Below are positions 51,756-61,173 of a DNA stretch of 64,000 nucleotides, piece by piece (the first letter of the stretch is position 1; each line of letters starts with the position of its first letter). This DNA is from Nitrospirillum sp034653275 (GTDB taxonomy: Bacteria; Pseudomonadota; Alphaproteobacteria; Azospirillales; Azospirillaceae), in assembly GCF_034653275.1 (NCBI RefSeq), contig NZ_JAYEES010000003.1, positions 2,666,001 through 2,730,000 of the forward strand. The letters run 5' to 3'. A model generated the notes under the pieces. It was not told the DNA's origin, ran no database searches, and was given only the letters and a program-made list of their open reading frames with translations. A program made the position numbers and the translations under genes.

Positions 51756-52559
51756 ATGGCCCTCGCCTTTCCCAACATCAGCCCAACGATCGTCGAGATC
51801 GGCCCCTTCGCCCTGCGCTGGTACGCGCTGGCCTACATCGTGGGCGTCACGCTGGGCTACCGCCTGGCGCTGGGCATGGCCCGGCGCATGAACGGCCGTC
51901 CCACCCCGGCGGAGTTGGACGACTTCCTGGTCTGGGCGGTGGTCGGCGTGCTGGCCGGCGGGCGCCTCGGCTTCATCCTGTTCTACAACCTGGATTTCTA
52001 CCTGCAGCACCCGCTGGACATGTTGAAGGTCTGGAACGGCGGCATGTCCTTCCACGGCGGCATGACGGGCGTGGCCCTTGCCGTGCTGCTGTTCGCGCGG
52101 CGGCGCGGCTTCAACCCGCTGTCCTTGGGCGACCTGGCCGCCGTGGCCGCCCCCATCGGCCTGTTCCTGGGCCGCCTGGCCAATTTCGTGAACGGGGAAT
52201 TGTGGGGCCGGCCCACCGACGTGCCCTGGGGCATGGTCTTCCCCCACGCCGACGACCTGCCCCGCCACCCCAGCCAACTGTATGAGGCGGGGCTGGAGGG
52301 CATCGTGCTGTTCACCGCGCTGTTCCTGCTGTCGCGCGTCCCGGCGGTGCGGGACCGCACCGGCACGCTGACCGGCGCCTTCCTCATCGGCTACGCCCTG
52401 TGCCGCATCACGGCCGAGTTCTTCCGCGAGCCCGACGTGCAGGTGGGCTTTCTGCTGGGCGGCGGCGTCACCATGGGCCAGATCCTGTCTGTGCCCATGC
52501 TGCTGATCGGCGTGGTCCTGGTGGCCCTGGCCCGCCGCCGCGTGCCGGCGGCGGCCTGA
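51756..52559 (+). CDS. lgt: prolipoprotein diacylglyceryl transferase
   Basis: A 267-residue inner-membrane enzyme with seven predicted spans that adds diacylglycerol to the lipobox Cys. Signature segments are LAGGRLGFILFYN, WNGGMSFHGGMTG, and GRLANFVNGELWGRPTDVPW with the RHPSQLYEA loop. The ATG at 51756 (MALAFPNISP) is typical. It overlaps the next gene by one base (TGATG). It acts before LspA, encoded at 23.5 kb. Confidence 0.95.
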   Translation: MALAFPNISPTIVEIGPFALRWYALAYIVGVTLGYRLALGMARRMNGRPTPAELDDFLVWAVVGVLAGGRLGFILFYNLDFYLQHPLDMLKVWNGGMSFHGGMTGVALAVLLFARRRGFNPLSLGDLAAVAAPIGLFLGRLANFVNGELWGRPTDVPWGMVFPHADDLPRHPSQLYEAGLEGIVLFTALFLLSRVPAVRDRTGTLTGAFLIGYALCRITAEFFREPDVQVGFLLGGGVTMGQILSVPMLLIGVVLVALARRRVPAAA

Positions 52560-53695
52560 TGCCAGGGACGTCTTCGCCCCCCGGAACCCTGGCCGGCCAT
52601 CTCATCCGCCGTATCCGTGACGAGGGGCCGTTACGTCTGTCCGCCTTCATGGCCGAGGCGCTGGGCCATCCCACCCTGGGGTATTACACCACCCGCGACC
52701 CGCTCGGCGCCGCCGGCGACTTCACCACCGCGCCCGAGATCAGCCAGATGTTCGGGGAACTGCTGGGCCTGTGGTGCGCCCAGGCGTGGCTGACCCTGGG
52801 CTCGCCTGCGCCTTTGCACCTGGTGGAACTGGGCCCCGGGCGCGGCACGCTGATGGCGGACGCGCTGCGCGCCATGGCCCGGGTACCCGGCCTGACCCAG
52901 GCCCTGCGCGTCCACATGGTGGAAACCAGCCCGTCCTTGCGCGCCCGTCAGCGCGCCACCCTGGCGGCCCTGCCCGCCACCGCCCAGCCACCCCATCCCG
53001 TCGCCTGGGCCGATAGCCTGGAGGCGGTGCCCGATGGGCCGCTGCTGGTGCTGGCCAACGAATTCTTCGACGCGTTGCCCATCCGCCAGATGCAGAAGAC
53101 GGCGCGCGGCTGGGCCGAACGTTGCGTCACCTGGCTGGAGCCGGAAAGCCGCTTCGCCTGGACGCTGGACGCCGGCGGCGGCGCCGAACTGCTGGTGCCG
53201 CCCGGCCTACGGGACGCGCCCGACGGCGCGGTGGTGGAACTGTGCCCCGCCGCGCTGACCGTTGCGGGGGAGATCGGGCGCCGCCTGGCCGCCCAACCGG
53301 GCGCCGCCCTGGTGGTGGACTATGGTTATGACGCGCCGCCGCTGGGCGACACGCTGCAGGCGGTGCGCGGCCACGCCTACGCCGCCGTATTGGACGACCC
53401 CGGCCAAGCCGACCTGACGGCCCACGTCGATTTCCGCACCCTGGCCGCCATGGCGGTGGCGGCCGGCGCCCAGTCCCATGGCGTTGTCGAGCAGGGGGCC
53501 CTGCTGCACCGTCTGGGCATCCAGCAGCGCGCCGCCACCTTGAAGCGGGGCGCGGTGGCCCCGCAGGCCCATGCCATCGATCTGGCGCTGGACCGCCTGA
53601 CCGCCCCCGACCAGATGGGCCGCCTGTTCAAGGCCCTGGCCCTGACCAGCCCAGGCGTGCCGGCGCCCGCCGGCTTCGAACCCAATGAAGGCTGA
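52559..53695 (+). CDS. class I SAM-dependent methyltransferase, MidA/NDUFAF7 family
   Basis: A 378-residue protein of the COG1565 family. The SAM site is LVELGPGRGTLMADALRA; other landmarks are GYYTTRDPLGAAGDFTTAPE, ANEFFDALPIRQ, and VVDYGYD. The mitochondrial relative NDUFAF7/MidA dimethylates an arginine in the NDUFS2 subunit of complex I, so a complex I assembly role is a fair inference. It is coupled to lgt by overlapping stop and start, and pgeF follows 3 bp after its stop. Confidence 0.88.
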   Translation: MPGTSSPPGTLAGHLIRRIRDEGPLRLSAFMAEALGHPTLGYYTTRDPLGAAGDFTTAPEISQMFGELLGLWCAQAWLTLGSPAPLHLVELGPGRGTLMADALRAMARVPGLTQALRVHMVETSPSLRARQRATLAALPATAQPPHPVAWADSLEAVPDGPLLVLANEFFDALPIRQMQKTARGWAERCVTWLEPESRFAWTLDAGGGAELLVPPGLRDAPDGAVVELCPAALTVAGEIGRRLAAQPGAALVVDYGYDAPPLGDTLQAVRGHAYAAVLDDPGQADLTAHVDFRTLAAMAVAAGAQSHGVVEQGALLHRLGIQQRAATLKRGAVAPQAHAIDLALDRLTAPDQMGRLFKALALTSPGVPAPAGFEPNEG

Positions 53696-53698
53696 TCC

Positions 53699-54515
53699 AT
53701 GACCGCCCCGATCCCTGACGCCCCGATCCCCGAAGGCCGCGCCTACCTGACCTTAGACGCCCTGGATCTGCCCGGCGTGCGCCATGGCTATTTCACCCGG
53801 CGGGGCGGCGTCTCCACCGGGCTCTACGCCGGGCGCAACGTCGGCTTCGGCTCCAACGACGACGCGGCGGCGGTGACGGAGAATCGGGCGCGCTGCGCCG
53901 CCGACCTGGGCCTGGCGGCGGACACCCTGGTCACCGTGTACCAGGTGCACAGCCCCACGGTGGTGACGGTGGAACAGCCCTGGGCGCGGGAGGACGCGCC
54001 CAGGGCCGACGCCGTGGTCACCCGCCGGCGGGGCACCGCCCTGGGCATCCTGACGGCGGATTGCGTGCCCGTGCTGTTCGCCGACTCGACCGCCGGGGTG
54101 ATCGGCGCCGCCCATGCCGGCTGGAAGGGCGCCTTCACGGGCGTGCTGGAGGCCACCGTGCGGGCCATGGCGGCCCTGGGCGCCGACCCCGCCCGCATCG
54201 TCGCCGGCGTCGGTCCGCACATCGGCGCCACTTCCTATGAAGTGGGGCCGGAGTTCGAGGCCCGCTTCCTGGAGGCCGATGCCAGCAACGCCCGCTTCTT
54301 CCATCCCGGCCGGCGGGCGGACCATCCCCTGTTCGACATCGGCGCTTACGTCGGGCACCGGCTGTCTGGGTGCGGCCTGGCCAGGGTGGCGCATACCGGC
54401 CACGACACGGTTGAGCGGGAGGATTCTGTTCTTCAGCTATCGGCGGTCCACCCTGCGGCGTGAAGGTGATTATGGTCGTCATATCAGCATGATAGCCCTG
54501 GAACCCAGCCGCTGA
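53699..54515 (+). CDS. pgeF: peptidoglycan editing factor PgeF (YfiH), frameshifted near the 3' end
   Basis: A laccase-domain hydrolase that clears mis-incorporated serine muropeptides. The metal/catalytic residues are present: His84 in YQVHSP, Cys122 in TADCVP, and His139 in AHAGWKG. In the frame as given the protein ends at 54463 with a non-family tail after EREDS. The expected end, LFFSYRRSTLRREGDYGRHI and on to IALEPSR, is in the next frame and ends at 54515. Removing one T at 54424-54425 restores GAG GAT CTG TTC TTC. It follows the MidA-like gene by 3 bp. Confidence 0.85.
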
Positions 54516-54557
54516 GACCGCTTCCGGCGAGGGGTCGGCGCCCCTGTATCGGCGCAT

Positions 54558-54584
54558 GCCCCCCGTGCCCAGACAGCGGGGGGC
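54558..54584 (+). terminator. hairpin between pgeF and prs
   Basis: GCCCCCCG (54558-54565) pairs with CGGGGGGC (54577-54584). Only GGCGGTTTA follows, so it is a weak terminator candidate for the lgt-midA-pgeF transcript. Confidence 0.4.
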
Positions 54585-54604
54585 GGCGGTTTACAGCCTA
54601 GGCC

Positions 54605-54633
54605 TTGCTTGATATGGTCCGCGCGCCTTTATG
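54605..54633 (+). promoter_or_regulatory. possible prs promoter
   Basis: TTGCTT (54605-54610), a 17-bp spacer and TTTATG (54628-54633). Spacing is right but the -10 box is a poor match. Confidence 0.3.
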
Positions 54634-54686
54634 AAGGTATGAAGACGCTCCGGCGTCGCCCACTTCCTGTTTAAAAGAGCGACCCC

Positions 54687-55619
<933 letters not shown>

Positions 55620-55710
55620 TCACTGATCAAAGGCCCCCTCAAACGCCGGGCGCGGCCATCCGGCCGCTTGGCTTCCTCGGCTTCCAGTCCACTGCGTTCC
55701 CCGGAAACCT

Positions 55711-55744
55711 CCGGCGGACGCAGTCGCGTCCTACAGCGGCATGA
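55711..55744. repeat. dispersed intergenic repeat, copy 2
   Basis: It matches 11130-11163 with two substitutions in 34 bp. The GGACGC/GCGTCC hairpin arms are unchanged while its loop is AGTC instead of AATC. Confidence 0.6.
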
Positions 55745-55763
55745 GTTCAGAACTCATGCCGCT
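55735..55763. repeat. perfect 14-bp inverted repeat
   Basis: Arms AGCGGCATGAGTTC and GAACTCATGCCGCT flank a single A. The left arm begins inside the dispersed repeat, so the two may form one element. No T run follows. Confidence 0.6.
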
Positions 55764-55798
55764 GATATGCTTTATGCCGGCGGTGCCAAGTACCCTCG

Positions 55799-55820
55799 AA
55801 GGCGGCCTCATGGCCGCCTT
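55799..55820 (+). terminator. hairpin upstream of rplY
   Basis: AAGGCGGCC pairs with GGCCGCCTT around TCAT, followed by CTTGGAATTT. It may terminate the prs transcript; the T run is poor. Confidence 0.45.
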
Positions 55821-55925
55821 CTTGGAATTTATGGCTTGACTCCGGGTTCGCGCACGCATACACCCGCGCATTCCGACCGCGTCAGCACCCCTGGAGGCTG
55901 GCGCATTTTCTTAAGGAGAGTACCA

Positions 55926-56531
55926 ATGACCCAGATTATCGCGCTCGCCGCCGAGGCGCGGAACGGGGCAGGCAAGGGGACCGCCCGTCAGACCCGCCGC
56001 GATGGCCGCATCCCTGCCGTGATTTACGGCAACAAGGAAAAGCCGGTGACGATCTCCCTGGAGGCCGTCCATTTCACCCGCGTGCTGCACAAGCCGGGCT
56101 TCTTCACGCACCTGTACGACGTGACCGTCGACGGCGTGACCACCCGCACCCTGCCGCGCGACGTCCAGTTCGACCCGGTGACCGACCGTCCCCTGCACGT
56201 CGACTTCCTGCGCGTCAGCGACACCACCGAAATCGTGGTGAAGGTGCCGGTGGAATTCGTTGGCCATGACGCCAGCCCCGGCCTGAAGCGTGGCGCCGTG
56301 CTGAACATCGTCCGCCACGAGGTCGAACTGCACGTCCGCGCCAACAACATTCCGGAGCACCTGACGGTGAACCTGGATGGCGTTGACGTCGGCGCCTCCA
56401 TCCACATCAGCAGCGTGACGCTGCCGGAAGGCGCCCGTCCGGTCATCGATCGCGACTTCACCATCGCCACCGTTGCCGCTCCCTCGGGCCTGAAGTCCGA
56501 AGAGAACGCTGCGGCGGCTGCCGAGGCCTGA
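55926..56531 (+). CDS. rplY: 50S ribosomal protein L25/general stress protein Ctc
   Basis: A 201-residue long-form L25 (CTC) protein that binds 5S rRNA. The L25 domain opens LAAEARNGAGKGTARQTRRD and continues GRIPAVIYGNKEKP; the C-terminal TL5 domain has VKVPVEFVGHDASPGLKRGA and ends in an Ala-rich tail. The ATG at 55926 follows AGGAGA. The gap to pth is 6 bp, so the two are one transcript. Confidence 0.94.
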   Translation: MTQIIALAAEARNGAGKGTARQTRRDGRIPAVIYGNKEKPVTISLEAVHFTRVLHKPGFFTHLYDVTVDGVTTRTLPRDVQFDPVTDRPLHVDFLRVSDTTEIVVKVPVEFVGHDASPGLKRGAVLNIVRHEVELHVRANNIPEHLTVNLDGVDVGASIHISSVTLPEGARPVIDRDFTIATVAAPSGLKSEENAAAAAEA

Positions 56532-56537
56532 TAGACG

Positions 56538-57167
56538 ATGCGGCTGGTGGTCGGTCTGGGCAATCCCGGCCCGGAATATGCGCACCACCGGCACAACGTC
56601 GGCTTCATGGCGGTGGACGAGATCGCCCACCGCCATCGGTTCGGCCCCTGGAAGAAACGCTTCCAGGGGCTGATCACCGAGGGGCAGATCGGCCCCGAAA
56701 AAGTCTACCTTCTGAAACCGCAGACCTTCATGAACCTGTCCGGCCAATCGGTCGGGGAGGCGATGCGGTTCTATAAAATGACGCCCGACCAGGTCATCGT
56801 CCTACACGACGAACTGGACCTGCCGCCGGGCAAGCTGCGCGCCAAAAAGGGCGGCGGCCACGGCGGGCATAACGGCCTGCGCTCCATCGACGACCATATC
56901 GGCAAGGACTATTGGCGCGTGCGCCTGGGCATCGGCCATCCGGGGGACAAGAACCTGGTGCACGGCTGGGTGCTGTCCAACTTCGCCAAGGCCGACCAGG
57001 CCTGGCTGGTCCCTTTCCTGGACGCCGTCGTCGGCGATTTCAGCCTGATGACCGAGGGCGAGCCCGAGAAGTTCCAGAGCCGCGTCGCCCTGGTCACGCA
57101 GCCGCCCAAGCCGGCCCCCAAGCCAGACAAGACCGGTCCTGCGGCCGACAAGGCGCCCAAGGCCTGA
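56538..57167 (+). CDS. pth: peptidyl-tRNA hydrolase
   Basis: A 209-residue enzyme that releases tRNA from prematurely ended peptidyl-tRNA. Signatures are VVGLGNPGPEYAHHRHNVGF (catalytic His in HNVGF), KPQTFMNLSGQSV, LHDELDLPPGK and GGGHGGHNGLRSI. The C-terminus carries an extra Lys/Pro/Ala tail (QPPKPAPKPDKTGPAADK). It follows rplY closely, the common order. Confidence 0.96.
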   Translation: MRLVVGLGNPGPEYAHHRHNVGFMAVDEIAHRHRFGPWKKRFQGLITEGQIGPEKVYLLKPQTFMNLSGQSVGEAMRFYKMTPDQVIVLHDELDLPPGKLRAKKGGGHGGHNGLRSIDDHIGKDYWRVRLGIGHPGDKNLVHGWVLSNFAKADQAWLVPFLDAVVGDFSLMTEGEPEKFQSRVALVTQPPKPAPKPDKTGPAADKAPKA

Positions 57168-57224
57168 GCCGAGACCCCGGCCGCGCGCCACGCCGCCGTT
57201 ATCCGCAATTTTCGAAAAGCCGCC

Positions 57225-57455
57225 TTAGGCGAAAATATCCAGCAGCCGCTTGCTGTTGTCGTCCACCGTCTGGGCGACCTTGGTCAGGGCCTTGAAGGTC
57301 AAGGCGTCGCCGCTGAGGCTGACCACGTCGGTGGGATTGATGTCGCCGCCCTTGGACGCCGCGATGGCCGTGGCGTCCCGGTCCACGCGCGCGCTGCTGG
57401 ACTGCAGGCCGGCGGCCACGGTGGCATAGGGGTTGGGGGCGGAGATGCTGGTCAT
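57225..57455 (-). CDS. mini flagellar-rod-like protein
   Basis: A 76-residue protein. The start YATVAAGLQSSSARVDRDAT and the end ALTFKALTKVAQTVDDNSKR then LLDIFA resemble the two terminal helices of flagellar rod and hook proteins (FlgB/C/F/G), with the central domain missing. Such miniature proteins occur in alphaproteobacteria and their role is unknown. It converges on pth, and no other flagellar gene is in the window. Confidence 0.6.
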   Translation of the reverse strand: MTSISAPNPYATVAAGLQSSSARVDRDATAIAASKGGDINPTDVVSLSGDALTFKALTKVAQTVDDNSKRLLDIFA

Positions 57456-57518
57456 GCCCCGGAATATAGCACCGCCGCCGGCCCTGGCACAGGGGGCCGC
57501 GCGCGAAAGGTGCCGGGC

Positions 57519-58091
57519 TCAGCCCTGCGGCGGCACCACCAGCACGGTGATGGTCGCCGCAGGGCTGTTGGAGAATTGCAGTTGGTAGCTGCCGGCGGCC
57601 AGGCCGAAGTCCACCACCTTATGGATGCCGGAGCAGTTGGGGCCATGCTTGTGGCTGGTGCTGTCCAGCGACTTGCCGTCCGCCACCACGTCGACCCAGG
57701 CCCCCCCATCGATGGCGATGCGGTAGGGGCCCGCGGCGGGCACGGTGAAGGCCACGGTGCCGGCGTAGGTCTTCTCCCCCGCCGGCTTGGGCGGGGTGAC
57801 GGCCAGGGTCACCCCCTCCTTCGCCGCCAGGGTCACGCGCGCCGGCGTGCCGGGCGTCAGGGCGGGCGCGCCGGCCGGGGTGGACGCGGCCGTCACCGGC
57901 ACCGCCGCCAGCCCCCAGGCCTTGAGGTCGGCCGGCCATTCCACGGCGACACCCTTGCAGGATGGGTCGACCATCTGCGCCCAGGCCGGCGCCGCCAGCG
58001 CCATCACCACCGCTACCGTTCCCACTGCCACGGTTCCCACTGCCACGGTTCCCACTGCCACGGTTCCCACTGCCGCCGCCGCACGCCTCAT
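57519..58091 (-). CDS. secreted protein with tandem-repeat signal peptide
   Basis: A 190-residue protein of unknown function. The signal peptide core is four VGTVA units (residues 8-27), then VVMALAAPAWAQ. The mature domain looks like a beta-sandwich (YAGTVAFTVPAAGPYRIAID, GAWVDVVADGK) with a His/Cys cluster SHKHGPNCSGIHK, perhaps a metal site or disulfide. Related proteins are sometimes labelled homogentisate dioxygenase in databases, which the sequence does not support. Divergent from another secreted protein. Confidence 0.65.
   Translation of the reverse strand: MRRAAAAVGTVAVGTVAVGTVAVGTVAVVMALAAPAWAQMVDPSCKGVAVEWPADLKAWGLAAVPVTAASTPAGAPALTPGTPARVTLAAKEGVTLAVTPPKPAGEKTYAGTVAFTVPAAGPYRIAIDGGAWVDVVADGKSLDSTSHKHGPNCSGIHKVVDFGLAAGSYQLQFSNSPAATITVLVVPPQG
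58011..58070. repeat. 15-bp tandem repeat coding the signal peptide core
   Basis: Three perfect copies of TGCCACGGTTCCCAC (58026-58040, 58041-58055, 58056-58070), preceded by a copy with three changes (58011-58025). Each copy encodes one VGTVA pentapeptide on the minus strand, so loss or gain of copies keeps the frame. Confidence 0.9.
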
Positions 58092-58118
58092 GACGGGTTC
58101 CCCTCACTGCGAAGTCCG

Positions 58119-58168
58119 CGCTATATTCAATTAGATATAGCGTGAATGCTTCCTTGATGGACAAGGAA
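58119..58168. promoter_or_regulatory. two palindromes between divergent secreted-protein genes
   Basis: CGCTATAT (58119-58126) and ATATAGCG (58135-58142) are perfect 8-bp arms around an AT-rich 8-nt spacer. TTCCTTG (58150-58156) and CAAGGAA (58162-58168) form a second dyad. Together they make a candidate operator/promoter region for one or both divergent genes. Confidence 0.45.
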
Positions 58169-58284
58169 ATTGCGCGGAAAGGCGCGGCGGCAAGTCGGCA
58201 TTGCCCCTAAAATCGACCGCCAACCGGCCCTATACTTGCCCCAATCACAACCCTTAGTAAGAGGGCGGCCGATGGGGGCCGGTG

Positions 58285-59133
58285 ATGGACAGGATGGGGA
58301 TATCCTTGAAAGCCATACTGTACGGGCGGGCGACGCTGATCGCCCTGGCCTTGGGGTGCGCCGGCGCGGCCGGCGCCCAGACGACTGAACAACCGCCGAC
58401 TGGACAACCGCCGGCCGGGCAGCCGGCGGCGGATCAAGCACCGACGGCGCAGGCCGAGGCCCAAACCGAGGCAGTGCCGGAAATGGTGGTGACCTCGCGG
58501 GAACAGTTCGGCAAGACCTCCTACCGCACGCTGGCGGAAGCCCTGAAAGTGCTGGACCGCATGGAGAACTCCAGCGGCCGTCACCTGCGCATGATCTTCA
58601 AGGTCGAACTGGCCAAGGACAAGTCCGGCCCCCTGCCCATCCAGCTATGGGCGGTCTACAGCGGCAAGGAAGAGCCCATCGAGTCCACGCCCGACGGCTA
58701 TTTCCACGTCCCCTACCGCGCCGACTGGGAGGCCGCCGACGCCAAGCTGGTCAGCAACCAGGCCAAGGGTTCGCTGCGCGCCACGGTGATGCTGGAGGTG
58801 CTGTCCGACGGGAAGCAGCCCATCGCCTATGGCGAGTTGCGCCAAGGCGCCAAGGTGTTGGACCAGGCGATCGAGGAATTCGTAGGGCCCGTCATGGGCT
58901 TCTTCGTCCCCAGCATCGACGAACTGGACTTCAGCTGCGAGCCGGACGCCCACTGCCACGTCCATGCCGCCCTCGACACGGGGGAGGCGCTGGAGACCGA
59001 CGACAAGGGACGGCCCATTCTGGAATTCGGCCGCAAGCTGGACCGGCGCAACCCAACCCTGCAGCTCGGCGCCACGGCGGAGGACGGCACCCCCACGCGT
59101 CTCTACGCCCTGCCCCAGTTGCATGTGTTCTGA
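58285..59133 (+). CDS. secreted protein of unknown function, about 282 residues
   Basis: It has a signal peptide (LIALALGCAGAAGAQ), then a Pro/Gln/Ala linker made of imperfect repeats (QPPTGQPPAGQPAADQ), then a beta-rich domain (LRMIFKVELAKDKSGPLPIQ) with a later Cys/His segment CEPDAHCHVHAALDTG. I recognise no family. Starts at 58285 and 58294 are both possible; GTG 58282 is in frame. Probably periplasmic. Confidence 0.65.
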   Translation: MDRMGISLKAILYGRATLIALALGCAGAAGAQTTEQPPTGQPPAGQPAADQAPTAQAEAQTEAVPEMVVTSREQFGKTSYRTLAEALKVLDRMENSSGRHLRMIFKVELAKDKSGPLPIQLWAVYSGKEEPIESTPDGYFHVPYRADWEAADAKLVSNQAKGSLRATVMLEVLSDGKQPIAYGELRQGAKVLDQAIEEFVGPVMGFFVPSIDELDFSCEPDAHCHVHAALDTGEALETDDKGRPILEFGRKLDRRNPTLQLGATAEDGTPTRLYALPQLHVF

Positions 59134-59223
59134 TCGGAAAGGCGGGGCCGGCGGCATCATAGCCGGCCTACATCCCAGATTGCCCAAAAGGGTGGACGGG
59201 GCGCGGGGCCCCGTCCACGGCAA

Positions 59224-60689
59224 TCAGAAGCCGTTGTTCTTGGCGACCTTGGCGTACCAGAGGCCGCTGTCCTTGAGGGTCCGCTTCTGGTCGTTCTTGT
59301 AATCGACATAAGTCAGGCCGAAGCGCTGGGTGTAACCCTGGGCCCATTCGAAATTGTCCATCAGGCTCCAGGCGTGATAGGCGCGCACGGGCGCCCCGTC
59401 CTGGATGGCGCGGGACAGGGCCGCGAAATAGGCCTTCATGTACGCGATGCGCTTTTCATCCTTCACGTGGCCATCGACCAGCGGCGTGTTGTAGGCCGCA
59501 CCGCTTTCCGTGATCTCGATGGGGCGGCTGCCGATGGCCTTGGCCATGCGCACCAGCGTGTCGTGGAAGCCGTCGGGGTCGATGTCCCAGCCGATGTCGG
59601 TCTTGGCGTGCGGGCCCTCCCCCCACTCGTGCGCCGTGTTCAGGCCGGGGACGCCGTTGCCCTCGGGCTTATCCGCCACCACCCAGCGGGTGTAGTAGTT
59701 CAGGCCCACCATGTCGTAGTCGGCGCGCATGATCTTCTCATCGCCCGGCTGGAAACCCAGCAGGGCGTCGCGCTGGTCGGCCGGCAGCACGTCGGGGTAG
59801 GAGCCGTCCAGCACCGGCTGCAGGAACCACAGGTTCAGGAAGCGGTGGTAGCGCTCGGCCGCGGCCTTGTCCGCCTCGCTGTCCGTGCGTGGCACCATGT
59901 TGGCCACGTCGCAGACGCTGCCCACCTGGAACTTGGGGTTGATGGCCTTCATCGCGCGGAAGGCCTTGCCTTGGCTGAGGTTCACCACGTGGGTGGCCTT
60001 CAGCATCTGCAGCGGGTCCTTGTGGCCCGGGGCGAAGATGCCTTCCCAATAGCCCAGGTGGGTGAAGGTCTTGGGCTCGTTCAGGATGGCCCAATGGTTG
60101 ATGCGGTCGCCCAGGGCGCGGCCCACGATGTCGGCGTACTCGGCCAGCCGGTCCGACGTGTCGCGGTTGGTCCACCCGCCCTCATCATCCAGGGCCTGCG
60201 GCAGGTCCCAGTGGTACAGCGTGACCAGGGGGCGGGCACCCGCCTCCAGCACCGCGTCGGTCAGGCGTTTGTAATAGTCCAGGCCGGCCTGGTTGACCGC
60301 CCCCTTGCCCAACGGTTGCACCCGCGACCAGGCGATGGAATAGCGGTAGCTCTTCAGGTTCATCCGCCGGATGAGGGCCGCGTCTTCCTTGTACTTGTGG
60401 TAGCTATCGCAGGCCACGTCGCCGGTGTCGTCGTTCTTGATGCGGCCCAGGCCCTTCTGATGGGTGAAGGTGTCCCAGATGGACGGCCCCTTGCCGTCGG
60501 CGTTCCAGCCGCCCTCGACCTGATAGGCGGCGGTGGCGGCCCCCCACAGGAAGTCCTTCGGGAACACGACCTTGCCCGCCGGCGTGGCGGCCAGCGCGGA
60601 CCGCCAGGTCGCGGCCGTCCCCCCAGGGCGCCCACACCGGCCAGGGCGGCGGCGCCCTGCAAAAGGGTGCGACGATTCATCATGCTCAT
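59224..60689 (-). CDS. GH1 beta-glucosidase with Tat signal, apparent frameshift near the 5' end
   Basis: A family 1 glycoside hydrolase. The N-terminal signature is FPKDFLWGAATAAYQVEGGW, the acid/base Glu is in ILNEPKTF, and the nucleophile Glu is in EITESGAAYN. The Trp pocket AWSLMDNFEWAQGYTQRFG is intact. The start and Tat signal (MSMMNRRTLLQGAAALAGVG) are in a different frame from the catalytic domain. The switch is at C6 on the plus strand (60619-60624); a seventh base would join them into one protein of about 488 residues. GGAG precedes ATG 60687-60689. Periplasmic export is inferred. Confidence 0.85.
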
Positions 60690-61173
60690 TACACTCCGCT
60701 TCTTGGTAGCGCCTCATCCCCACGGAGGCCCCGCCGCGAACGCTCATCCCGCGGCAAGATCCGGTATCGGCTGTACGGCAAGGCCAGGGCGCGCGCCGGC
60801 GGTGTCGATCCAACCGGGTGAACCGGCCTGGAAACGGTGCCAGCCTTGGTTTTTGTCATGCCCTTCCTCCCAGCACGACTTTTACCCCATCCCGGACAAC
60901 GCTGTCACACGTCATGTGACCGCTACCGTGCCGGAACCTCGTCCCTTACCCCGGGCCTATCCGATAGAGTCACATTTCACACTTTTTTCATGGCGATTTA
61001 TTGAAAGACGCATGGCACCGTTGTGAAAGACGTGCCTGCACCCCACGGCGTGAAGGTTGTACACGCTCCGGGGCTTATGCATTAATCTCGCGTCTCGAAT
61101 TTGGGGAAAGGCCGCTCATGACCCGACCGGGTTCGTCTCACGTCGACTTATCCCTTTCGGGCGGGGAAGCCTC
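60690..61173. other. 484-bp intergenic region, bglA / cysT
   Basis: No convincing gene. The part near 60965-61010 is AT-rich and includes a T6 run. A 22-bp-spaced direct repeat lies at 61002-61040. No sulfate-binding protein gene is present, though many cysTWA operons start with one. A TTG at 61057, in frame with cysT and preceded by AAGG, could start a longer CysT. Confidence 0.5.
61002..61042 (+). promoter_or_regulatory. direct repeat upstream of cysTWA
   Basis: TGAAAGACG occurs at 61002-61010 and 61024-61032, each followed by a GCACC-containing stretch. The 22-bp spacing is about two helical turns, as for an activator that binds one face of DNA. A CysB-like or other sulfur regulator is possible, unproven. 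Confidence 0.4.

Larger units (their letters stand above)
55620..55925. other. prs/rplY intergenic region rich in repeats
   Basis: 306 bp with no convincing gene. In order it holds a GC hairpin (GCGGCC/GGCCGC, 55652-55667), the second copy of the dispersed repeat (55711-55744), a long inverted repeat (55735-55763), a hairpin (55799-55820), a possible -35 box TTGACT (55836-55841), and the rplY ribosome site AAGGAGA. Confidence 0.6.

Noticed and set aside
57519..58091. Naming the secreted protein homogentisate 1,2-dioxygenase
   Set aside because: It is far shorter than that enzyme, has a signal peptide, and shows no iron-binding His/Glu pattern of the dioxygenase.
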